Below, piece after piece: positions 15,467-22,261 of a DNA stretch of 28,479 bases. Position numbers and translations under genes: made by a program. Under the pieces are notes generated by a model that had not been told where the DNA came from, searched no databases, and worked only from the letters and a program-made list of their open reading frames with translations. Numbering within the stretch: the stretch's first letter is position 1; each line of letters begins with the position of its first letter. This stretch comes from Lentisphaeria bacterium UBA1724 (GTDB taxonomy: Bacteria > Verrucomicrobiota > Lentisphaeria > Oligosphaerales > Oligosphaeraceae): positions 1 to 28,479 of the forward strand of contig DCIO01000120.1 of NCBI GenBank assembly GCA_002315885.1. Direction: 5' to 3'.

Positions 15467-16747
15467 ATGAGCGAACAGAAATTGCATGTGGAGACCCTGG
15501 CAGTCCAGGCCGGCTACACCCCCAAGAATGGCGAACCCCGTATCTGCCCCATCGTTCAAAGCACTACCTACAAGTATGACGACGCCCAGAGCGTGGCGGA
15601 CCTCTTTGACCTGAAGACCGAGGGCTTCTTCTACACCCGCCTGGCGAATCCCACCGTGGATTGCCTGGAAAAGAAGATCGCCGCATTGGAAGGCGGCGTG
15701 GCTTGCGTCTGCACCTCCTCCGGTCAGGCCGCAAACTCCAACGCAATCCTGAATGTGGCCCGCGCTGGCGACCACATCGTGGCCTGCAGCAGCCTCTACG
15801 GCGGCACCGTCTCCCTCTTCACCAACACCCTCAAGAAGTGCGGCATCGAGTTCACCTACGTCCTGCCCAGCGTCACCGAGGAAGAACTCCAGGCAGCCAT
15901 CCGCCCCAACACCAAGGCGGTCTTCGCAGAGACCCTCTGTAATCCCTCCGTGGTTGTCCTGGATATTGAGAAATTCGCCAAGGTAGCCCACGCCAATGGG
16001 CTGCCCTTGATTGTGGACAATACCTTCCCCACCCCCATCCTCTGCAGGCCCTTCGAATGGGGAGCGGATATCGTCACTCATTCCACCACCAAGTATATGG
16101 ACGGCCATGCCACCAGCATCGGCGGCGCCATCGTGGAAAAGGGCGGTTTCGACTGGAGCAATGGCAAATTCCCCGAATTCTGCAATCCCGACACCAGCTA
16201 CCACGGTTTGGTCTACACCAAGAACTTCCCCCAGTGCCCCTACTCCGTCAAGATGCGTGCGCAGTGGATTCGCGACCTGGGCAATCCCCAGCTGCCCTTC
16301 AGCGCATTCCTGACCATGCTGGGCATGGAGACCCTCCATCTGCGCATGGAACGCCATAGCCAGAACGCCCTGGCGCTGGCCAAGTTCCTGGAGAGCCACC
16401 CCAAGGTGGCATGGGTGAACTACCCCGGTCTGGAATCCAGCCCCGACCACAAGCTGGCACAGAAGTATCTGCCCAACGGTTGCTCTGGCGTCATGTGCTT
16501 CGGCGTCAAGGGCGGCAAGGCCGCAGGCGAGCGGCTGATGGACAACCTGAAACTGGCGGCCATCGTAGTCCACGTAGCAGATGTGCGCACCTGCGTCCTC
16601 CATCCCGCCTCCATGACTCACCGACAGCTCTCCGAAGCCGAGCTGACCGCCGCGGGTGTCTCTCCCGACCTGATCCGCCTCTCCGTGGGTATCGAAAATA
16701 TCGACGACCTCTGCGCCGATTTCGACCAAGCCCTCCAGAAAGCGTAA
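15467..16747 (+). CDS. metY: O-acetylhomoserine aminocarboxypropyltransferase / sulfhydrylase
   Basis: A 426-residue PLP enzyme of the Cys/Met metabolism family that makes homocysteine from O-acetylhomoserine and sulfide. Characteristic segments are TLAVQAGYTP, PIVQSTTYKYDD, YTRLANPTVDCLEKKIAALEGG, SSGQAA, the PLP lysine Lys209 in HSTTKYMDGH, SIGGAIVEKGGFDW, and the C-terminal RLSVGIENIDDL. The long insertion typical of MetY rather than MetB/MetC (GKFPEFCNPDTSYHGLVYTKNF) supports this assignment. AAGGAG lies 12 nt before ATG 15467. The gene follows the CNNM pair with 1 nt between, so it may share their transcript. A terminator follows at 16770. Confidence 0.93.
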   Translation: MSEQKLHVETLAVQAGYTPKNGEPRICPIVQSTTYKYDDAQSVADLFDLKTEGFFYTRLANPTVDCLEKKIAALEGGVACVCTSSGQAANSNAILNVARAGDHIVACSSLYGGTVSLFTNTLKKCGIEFTYVLPSVTEEELQAAIRPNTKAVFAETLCNPSVVVLDIEKFAKVAHANGLPLIVDNTFPTPILCRPFEWGADIVTHSTTKYMDGHATSIGGAIVEKGGFDWSNGKFPEFCNPDTSYHGLVYTKNFPQCPYSVKMRAQWIRDLGNPQLPFSAFLTMLGMETLHLRMERHSQNALALAKFLESHPKVAWVNYPGLESSPDHKLAQKYLPNGCSGVMCFGVKGGKAAGERLMDNLKLAAIVVHVADVRTCVLHPASMTHRQLSEAELTAAGVSPDLIRLSVGIENIDDLCADFDQALQKA

Positions 16748-16769
16748 CCACGGGTTGATTCTTCCCCCT

Positions 16770-16820
16770 AAAAAAGAGAGAAACAAAAGACATAAGAGTC
16801 TTGTGTTTTTCTCTTTTTTT
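16770..16820 (+). terminator. Rho-independent terminator after metY
   Basis: A long AT-rich hairpin: the 5' arm AAAAAAGAGAGAAACA-AAAGAC (16770-16791) pairs with GTCTTGTG-TTTTTCTCTTTTTTT (16798-16820) with small mismatches. The 3' arm itself is the T tract. The symmetric A/T runs suggest it could also work in the other direction. Confidence 0.7.
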
Positions 16821-16828
16821 GTTACAAT
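16801..16828 (+). promoter_or_regulatory. Candidate promoter for pseudopilin 2
   Basis: TTGTGT (16801-16806) and TACAAT (16823-16828) are 16 nt apart, overlapping the metY terminator in the same way the pseudopilin 1 promoter overlaps its upstream terminator. Initiation near 16835 gives a leader of about 45 nt, again similar. An alternative pair is TTGTTA (16819) with TAGTTT (16842). Confidence 0.4.
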
Positions 16829-16879
16829 TAGGATAGAGTCATAGTTTTCCCGAAAACTCCAAACCAAATCCTCACAACA

Positions 16880-17686
16880 ATGAAAAAATCCTTTACCCTC
16901 ATTGAGTTGCTGGTCGTGATTGCCATCATCGCGATTTTGGCCGCCATGTTGTTGCCCGCCCTCTCCAAGGCACGGGAAAAGGCCCGTACCATCTCCTGCG
17001 TCAACAACCTCAAGCAGTGCGGTCTCTACAACGCAATCTACCAGACTGACAATGACGACTATTTTGTCTGCGCCCTGGACTACGTTGGCACCTATGGCGA
17101 CCAGCTTCCCTGGCAGGTGATGTTCTACCTGAACTACAGCGTCTCCCCCAAATCCATGCAGTGCCCCGCATGTAACATCTCCATTGACAACATGCTTCCC
17201 AATATCAAGATTGACGACTTCAGCTGGTATTGGAGCAACTTATCAGACCTCTGGAAGAGTTTCTCCTACGGCACCAACTGGCGCACCTGCGGTATGCAGC
17301 CCGCCGGAAGTACCAGAGGTTACAATGCCGTCAAGCTCTCTCAGTTCTGCAACCTGGAAGGCAACCCCAGCTACGCCATCTGGGCCGCCGACTCCACCCC
17401 TGTCAAACTGGATGAGACCAACCTGATTTACGACACCTCCATGTATGTCATGGACCTCTATGCCTATCCCGATCCACGATGCCTTAACAGCTGGAGCTAT
17501 CCCATCCGCGCCACCCACGGCAACATGGCCAACCTGGTCCTGATCGATGGTCACGTGGAAACCGCACTCCCCACGCAGTTCACCTCCAGGCGAGGCGATT
17601 CCACCTGGCAGCCTAACAAGAGATGGCTCCCTGGCTACATCGAAAAGGAAAAGTCCTCCTACACCAAGACCGCCGAATGGTGGTGA
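16880..17686 (+). CDS. Type II pseudopilin-like protein 2 (prepilin N-terminal cleavage/methylation domain)
   Basis: A 268-residue protein whose first 36 residues are identical to pseudopilin 1 (FTLIELLVVIAIIAILAAMLLPALSKAREKAR preceded by MKKS). The body diverges: CGLYNAIYQTDNDDYF, a Cys-containing segment MQCPACNISID, and a C-terminal HGNMANLVLIDGHVETAL that is a clean H-x9-DG block. Predicted to be cleaved before Phe5 by a prepilin peptidase and exposed on the periplasmic side. No Shine-Dalgarno is visible before ATG 16880. A small hairpin AGTTTT-CCCG-AAAACT (16843-16858) lies in the leader. Isolated from pilus or secretion assembly genes. Function unknown. Confidence 0.9.
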   Translation: MKKSFTLIELLVVIAIIAILAAMLLPALSKAREKARTISCVNNLKQCGLYNAIYQTDNDDYFVCALDYVGTYGDQLPWQVMFYLNYSVSPKSMQCPACNISIDNMLPNIKIDDFSWYWSNLSDLWKSFSYGTNWRTCGMQPAGSTRGYNAVKLSQFCNLEGNPSYAIWAADSTPVKLDETNLIYDTSMYVMDLYAYPDPRCLNSWSYPIRATHGNMANLVLIDGHVETALPTQFTSRRGDSTWQPNKRWLPGYIEKEKSSYTKTAEWW

Positions 17687-17715
17687 TAAGCTGATAGCCT
17701 AATCCGCTGAATACG

Positions 17716-17751
17716 AAAAAGCCCCGCAGGTCCCAAACCGCGGGGCTTTTT
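17716..17751. terminator. Strong bidirectional terminator between convergent genes
   Basis: AAAAAGCCCCGC (17716-17727) and GCGGGGCTTTTT (17740-17751) pair perfectly over 12 bp with a 12-nt loop. The A run on one side and T run on the other allow termination in both directions, serving pseudopilin 2 (+) and the DUF5107 gene (-). Confidence 0.9.
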
Positions 17752-17766
17752 CATGTCATTAAAAAC

Positions 17767-17798
17767 AATTCCTAATTCCTAATTCCTAATTCCTAATT
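17767..17798. repeat. Heptanucleotide tandem repeat (AATTCCT, 4.5 units)
   Basis: Four exact AATTCCT units followed by AATT. On the other strand this reads GAATTAG-type heptads. The right end overlaps the TAA stop (17797-17799) of the DUF5107 gene on the - strand. Confidence 0.9.
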
Positions 17799-19815
17799 AT
17801 TTATTTGGCACCGAAGGTCTGAAGTCGTATTCAGGGGGGAGTTCCACGGCATTCACATCAAAAGGCATGCCCTTTTCCTGGGCTTCCTTTTCGCGAATCA
17901 GGAAATAGATTTCCGTGAAGGTGCTTTCTGCCTCGCGGATATCGGGAAGATTCCGCAGGAGGTCCTCCTGGATGATGTTTTCCGCCCGGCGCCAATCACC
18001 ATTACCCGCTACTGCGAAGGCATAGAGGAAGCGCACCATGGGCGTCTGTTGGACACTCTCCGAAAGCATGGTATCGTAGATATGGAGGATATGCTTCCAC
18101 TGCTGGAATTCACGGCAATTCCGGAAGACCTCCTTTACCAGAGAGACATTCTCGGGAGAAAGCGCGATTGCGGCCGTGCCGTGTTCTGCGCAGAGTTCCT
18201 TCTCACCCAGGAGTCGTTCCGTGCAAGCCAATCCAAAATGCGCCAGAGTGCTGGGACGTAGCGCCAGTGACTTCAGGAAGGATGTCTTGGCGCCGGTGTA
18301 GTCCTCGCGCTGGAAGCGGTTGATGGCGATATGGGCCTGGAGATACCAATTCTTCGGTGCTGTCTTTTCGGCCTCCAGCAAGAGCTGGTAGAATTCCTCC
18401 TGCGCCATGTAGGAAGAAGCCAGGTAGTTGTCTTTGGGTTCGGGGAAGCCCTTCCCTTCCAGGAGTCCCACCCAGGCCTGCTGGAGTTCGCCGGGCTCGC
18501 CGAAATCCAACTGCGCTTCCAGGAGCTTCTCGCCGGCGTGTTTGCGGCGGGCATTTTCCAATGCGCCCCACCCGGAGCCCTCGAAGAGGCGGGTGCCCTT
18601 CTTGCGGGCGAAGCTCTCGCGGGTGCGTTCCAGGGTATCGTCCAGGAATTTCTGCGGCAGTGCGTCGTCCAGTCGGCTGAGGCACTCCTGACGAGCGACA
18701 TCCCAGTCGCCGAAGATCTTCTCGGGGGTAGTCTGCAGAGAGCCGTATGCCTCCAGCCACTCCCAGACCGCATTGGCGGGCATGGGCATGCACTCGGTCT
18801 GAGTCTTGCAGATGCCGCCCTGGATTTCCAGGTAAGTATGGGCGCCAGGGCCCAGCAAATGGCGCTGCCAGTGGCGGCCGCCGTTGCTCATGCCCCAGGT
18901 GAAGAGCTTGCGACCCTGCAGACGATGGGTGGACGCCAGGACCATGCCGTTGCCATCTTCCTCCGCCACCACCTCGTAGCGCCGGGAAGCATCATCCAGA
19001 TTGAAGAAATTGTCCTTGGCAATGGGATGATTCATAGGATAGGTGGCATCGAAATTCTCCTTCGAAATCGGTAGCGGATGACGTGAGAGAGAATCCACGC
19101 CATCACGGAGAGAGAAATTCACATACGTAGAGCTGGCGGGCACCACGATGCGCTGCTTTCGGTGTTCTGCCACGGCGATATTCGCCCAATAGTAGAAGGG
19201 CACCTCCACATCCCGTGGATTGACCACGCGCACGCGATTGAAGAGGAACTTCGCCCCCTGTGGCAGGAAGAAATCCAACTGGTAGGTGATTTGACGGATG
19301 CGGTTGAATTCGTAGAAGCGCAATACGGGCGTGCCGTCGGTATCCTGCAGCACATCCGTAAAGAGCGGCGACAGGGTATATGCGTCATGTCCGCGCACGC
19401 CGAAATTGAATTCCACGCCACCCGCCGCCCAGGCATTGCAGATGCCCAGGAAACCAGGACGGAAAAGCGGATTCTCGTAAATCACATCCCGCTGGAGATC
19501 CTTGTCAAAGAGCTTCCAAAGACGACCGCCCATGCGCGGCAGGAAGACCGCCTTCAGATGCTCGTTCTCCAGGGTCACGCAGGGGAAATCACAGGGAGTA
19601 TCACTCCAGGAATAACCATCCACCATGCAGTAGGGAATGATGTTCTTGACACCACCAAACCCCACAAAAAGACCATCCTCCGCAGGCACCTCCGAAACAA
19701 ATTGCTGAGGCGGCAGAGGACGTATCGCAGGCAAATTCGATACCGTCAAATCCTTATTTCCGCGTATCGAATAGACACCTGTCTCTAAAGTCGTATTTCC
19801 AGAAGTGATTCTCAT
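17797..19815 (-). CDS. DUF5107 domain protein with C-terminal TPR-like repeats
   Basis: A 672-residue protein without a signal peptide. The N-terminal half (about residues 60-330) carries blocks typical of DUF5107, e.g. ENEHLKAVFLPRMGGRLWKLFDK, NPLFRPGFLGICNAWAAGGVEFNFGVRGH and VPFYYWANIAV; this beta-rich domain resembles carbohydrate-binding/mutarotase-like sandwiches. The C-terminal half (about 430-650) is helical with TPR-like stretches such as APKNWYLQAHIAINRFQREDYTGAKTSFLKSLALRPS. Function of the family is unsettled; a role in sugar metabolism is inferred. ATG 19815 is chosen because the open frame further upstream passes through intergenic repeat sequence. Its stop codon overlaps a heptad array and a bidirectional terminator follows. 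Confidence 0.85.
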   Translation of the reverse strand: MRITSGNTTLETGVYSIRGNKDLTVSNLPAIRPLPPQQFVSEVPAEDGLFVGFGGVKNIIPYCMVDGYSWSDTPCDFPCVTLENEHLKAVFLPRMGGRLWKLFDKDLQRDVIYENPLFRPGFLGICNAWAAGGVEFNFGVRGHDAYTLSPLFTDVLQDTDGTPVLRFYEFNRIRQITYQLDFFLPQGAKFLFNRVRVVNPRDVEVPFYYWANIAVAEHRKQRIVVPASSTYVNFSLRDGVDSLSRHPLPISKENFDATYPMNHPIAKDNFFNLDDASRRYEVVAEEDGNGMVLASTHRLQGRKLFTWGMSNGGRHWQRHLLGPGAHTYLEIQGGICKTQTECMPMPANAVWEWLEAYGSLQTTPEKIFGDWDVARQECLSRLDDALPQKFLDDTLERTRESFARKKGTRLFEGSGWGALENARRKHAGEKLLEAQLDFGEPGELQQAWVGLLEGKGFPEPKDNYLASSYMAQEEFYQLLLEAEKTAPKNWYLQAHIAINRFQREDYTGAKTSFLKSLALRPSTLAHFGLACTERLLGEKELCAEHGTAAIALSPENVSLVKEVFRNCREFQQWKHILHIYDTMLSESVQQTPMVRFLYAFAVAGNGDWRRAENIIQEDLLRNLPDIREAESTFTEIYFLIREKEAQEKGMPFDVNAVELPPEYDFRPSVPNK

Positions 19816-19853
19816 TTTTGAAATGCTCTGTTCCCTAAGATGGTAGGTATTTC

Positions 19854-19942
19854 GACCCCGGATGGGGTCTGTGAATACAGCCCCGGGCATTAAGCCCGGG
19901 GTGGGGGGAAAATTTAGTTTTTTCGGACCCTGGAGGGGTCCG
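19854..19942. repeat. Cluster of related palindromic hairpins
   Basis: Three hairpins lie in tandem: GACCCC-GGAT-GGGGTC (19854-19869), CCCCGGGC-ATTAA-GCCCGGGG (19881-19901) and CGGACCC-TGGAG-GGGTCCG (19924-19942). The first and third share the frame TTCG(G)ACCC..GGGTC..GTGAA with stem changes that keep pairing. No T tract follows. They look like dispersed palindromic units in front of the DUF5107 gene. Confidence 0.65.
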
Positions 19943-19986
19943 TGAAGCCATCAATTACCTACCCTCTTGTGGAACATAGCGTTTTG

Positions 19987-20020
19987 AAAAAGAGGGGGCA
20001 AGGGGGATACCTCCCCCCTC
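19987..20020 (-). terminator. Probable terminator of the pgm-glgP-HAD-UPF0210 operon
   Basis: On the - strand GAGGGGG pairs with CCCCCTC (arms at 20014-20020 and 19992-19998 of the + strand), followed by five T (+ strand AAAAA 19987-19991). It lies 34 nt beyond the UPF0210 stop, just past the heptad array. Confidence 0.6.
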
Positions 20021-20023
20021 CGA

Positions 20024-20058
20024 CATTAAGCATTAAGCATTAAGCATTAAGCATTAAT
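20024..20058. repeat. Heptanucleotide tandem repeat (CATTAAG, 5 units) containing a stop codon
   Basis: Four CATTAAG units and a fifth, CATTAAT. The TAA stop codon of the UPF0210 gene (20054-20056 on the - strand) lies inside the last unit, so the array begins at the coding boundary. Confidence 0.9.
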
Positions 20059-21433
20059 TATTCAGGCTGTGGATTGGCGCGGGGATGCGTCCACCGAAGT
20101 TAATGAATCGAGCGGAAGCGCCTGGGTTACGGATTGCCATCACGGGGCCGCCGCCGAAGAGGCCGCCGAATTCCACGCGGTCGCCGGGTTTCTTGCCGGG
20201 GGCGGGGATGATACGCACTGCGGTGGTCTTCTTGTTGATGAGTCCGATGGCCATCTCGTCCGCGATGATAGCGGAGAGGGTCTCTGCGGGGGTATCGCCT
20301 GGCACAGCAATCATATCCAGTCCCACGGAGCAGACGCAGGTCATGGCCTCCAGTTTTTCCAGCGAGAGGTAATTCTTCGCCGCGGCATCCGCCAATGCGG
20401 AGTCCTCCAGCACGGGAATGAAGGCGCCGGAGAGTCCGCCCACGGACTGGGATGCGAAGGCGCCACCCTTCTTGACGGCGTCATTGAGCAGTGCGATACA
20501 GGCGGTGGAACCGGGTGCGCCGATGGCGTCCAGCCCGAGAATCTGAAGAATTTCGCCGATGGAGTCACCGACTTTCGGTGTAGGTGCCAAAGAGAGATCC
20601 ACAATGCCGAAGGGCAGCCCCAGACGGTCCGCCACTTCGCGACCGATGAGTTCGCCGCAGCGCGTCACGCGGCAGCTGGTCTCCTTGATGGTCTCGGCCA
20701 GGTCATCCAAGCCCAGATTTTCGGGACCATCCTGAGCAATACGGCGCTTCAGGGCACTGCAGACCACACCAGGACCAGAGACGCCAACGTTGATGACCGC
20801 CTCGGGCTCACCGTGACCATGGTAGGCGCCCGCCATGAAAGGCACGTCCTCGGGCTGGTTGGCAAAGACCACCAACTTTGCGCAGGCGAAGCCATCACGG
20901 TCCGCGGTGGCTTCTGCGGCCTGCTTCATGATCTGTCCAATGCGTCCCACCACCTTCATGTTGATGCCAGAACGGCTGTGAGCCACATTGATGGAAGCGC
21001 AGACGCGCTCCGTATCCACCAACATCTCTGGCAAGGACTCGATGAGCTCCAAATCGGAAGCGCTGGCGCCCTTCTGGACCTGCGCAGAGTAACCGCCCAC
21101 GATGTCAATGCCCGTGGAGGCCGCCGCGGTATCCAGGGTCTTGGCCAGCATCACCATCGCCTTTCGGTCCAAGCCCGCCGCCACATCCGCGCAGGGAGAG
21201 ACCGCCAGACGTTTGTTCACCACGCTGATGCCATATTTCGCACCCACTTTGTCGCAGGTATCCACCAGATTCCCCGCGAAACGCTCGACTTTTGCCAGGA
21301 CTTTCTGACACATGGCCCCCGCATCCGTATCGCGGCAATCCATGAGATTCAGACCCAGAGTGACAGTGCGGACATCCAGATTCTCCTTCTGGATCATCTC
21401 CACGGTATTGATGACTTGTTCGTTGCTCAGCAT
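20054..21433 (-). CDS. UPF0210/DUF711 family protein (PFL-like fold)
   Basis: A 459-residue member of the widespread UPF0210 family (DUF711), annotated elsewhere as PFL family protein because the known structure resembles the barrel of pyruvate formate-lyase and ribonucleotide reductase. Conserved blocks include the N-terminal ENLDVRTVTLGLNLMDC, GGYSAQVQKGAS, HSRSGINMKVVGRIG, GVSGPGVVCSALK, LAPTPKVGDSIGEILQ, GSTACIALLNDAVKKGG, and the terminal GGRIPAPIHSLNN. Length is normal. In Firmicutes it pairs with a small ACT-domain gene (UPF0237), which is absent here. It is the last gene of the apparent glycogen operon, 42 nt behind the HAD gene. Biochemical function unknown. The segment just before GGRIPAP (MAIRNPGASARFINF) looks divergent. 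Confidence 0.9.
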   Translation of the reverse strand: MLSNEQVINTVEMIQKENLDVRTVTLGLNLMDCRDTDAGAMCQKVLAKVERFAGNLVDTCDKVGAKYGISVVNKRLAVSPCADVAAGLDRKAMVMLAKTLDTAAASTGIDIVGGYSAQVQKGASASDLELIESLPEMLVDTERVCASINVAHSRSGINMKVVGRIGQIMKQAAEATADRDGFACAKLVVFANQPEDVPFMAGAYHGHGEPEAVINVGVSGPGVVCSALKRRIAQDGPENLGLDDLAETIKETSCRVTRCGELIGREVADRLGLPFGIVDLSLAPTPKVGDSIGEILQILGLDAIGAPGSTACIALLNDAVKKGGAFASQSVGGLSGAFIPVLEDSALADAAAKNYLSLEKLEAMTCVCSVGLDMIAVPGDTPAETLSAIIADEMAIGLINKKTTAVRIIPAPGKKPGDRVEFGGLFGGGPVMAIRNPGASARFINFGGRIPAPIHSLNN

Positions 21434-21475
21434 TTTGAGTATAGACGTATGTTGTGGACAAAGAAAAGAGATCCC

Positions 21476-22258
21476 CTACCAACCGAGATTACGGGGCCAG
21501 AATTCATCCAGCATCTGGTTGATACGGGGGACGACGACTGTAGGCTGGAAATCCCCCAGCGGCGGCATGGGCTCGCCATTGCGCACCAGCATGGAACGCA
21601 TGCCGTTGTTGCAGGCGAAAGCCAGATCGGTGCCAACACGATCGCCCACCATGACCATCTCCTCGGGAAGCACGCCGAAGCGCTCCTGCAGGACACGGCA
21701 GAGCCACTTGTGGGGCTTGCCGGCGATGCCCTGAATGACCACGCCAGGACGCGCTGCCTTGATGTATTCGATGAGCATTCCCGCATCAGGCAGTCCCGGG
21801 GGACAGACGGGATCGGGGTGCGTTGCATAGACCGGCACGCCCTTCAGGACCAACTGCGTGGCGATGGTCAGTTTCTCGTAGGTGAGTTCCTTGTCAAAGG
21901 CGATGAGCAGTGCATCGGGATTGACTTCTGTATGCTGGAAGCCCTGCCCTTCCATCCACCCACGGAAACGGTTGGTTCCCAGGATGAAAAGACGATGACC
22001 GACGCCCAAGGCATTGAGCATCATCACTGCGGCATCACCGCTGGAGACCACATTCCGGGGCTCCAGGGGAAAGCCGATGCGACGGAGTTTCTCGCAGTAG
22101 TCGCTGGTGGCGATGGAGGAGTTGTTCGTGACGAAACAATACTCCATGTCGCTTTTCCGCAGACGCTCAATCAGTTGGATGGCGCCTGGATAGGGCACGC
22201 CATCCAAATAGAGCGTGCCATCCAAGTCGAAGAGAATCAGTTTGGCTTTTGCGGGCAT
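21476..22258 (-). CDS. HAD-IIA family hydrolase (NagD / p-nitrophenylphosphatase-like)
   Basis: A 260-residue cytoplasmic phosphatase of HAD subfamily IIA. Motif I is FDLDGTLYLDG (nucleophile Asp11, general acid Asp13), motif II VTNNSS, motif III Lys in GKPHKWL, and motif IV VMVGDRVGTDLAFACNNG, with a C2-type cap between motifs II and III. It is similar in layout to NagD, PGP and 4-nitrophenylphosphatase; the natural substrate may be a phosphosugar, nucleotide or 2-phosphoglycolate. Its start lies 3 nt after the glgP stop, so it is almost certainly cotranscribed with glgP. Substrate not assignable. Confidence 0.92.
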   Translation of the reverse strand: MPAKAKLILFDLDGTLYLDGVPYPGAIQLIERLRKSDMEYCFVTNNSSIATSDYCEKLRRIGFPLEPRNVVSSGDAAVMMLNALGVGHRLFILGTNRFRGWMEGQGFQHTEVNPDALLIAFDKELTYEKLTIATQLVLKGVPVYATHPDPVCPPGLPDAGMLIEYIKAARPGVVIQGIAGKPHKWLCRVLQERFGVLPEEMVMVGDRVGTDLAFACNNGMRSMLVRNGEPMPPLGDFQPTVVVPRINQMLDEFWPRNLGW

Positions 22259-22261
22259 ACT

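Noticed and set aside
15347..16867. A 506-codon - strand open frame
   Set aside because: Antisense to metY, which is unmistakable. The frame passes through the metY terminator and has low-complexity Gly/Val/Asp-rich translation.
19816..19890. N-terminal extension of the DUF5107 protein (MPGAVFTDPIRGRNTYH...)
   Set aside because: The extension is encoded by intergenic palindromic repeat sequence and has no counterpart in the family, so ATG 19815 is used.
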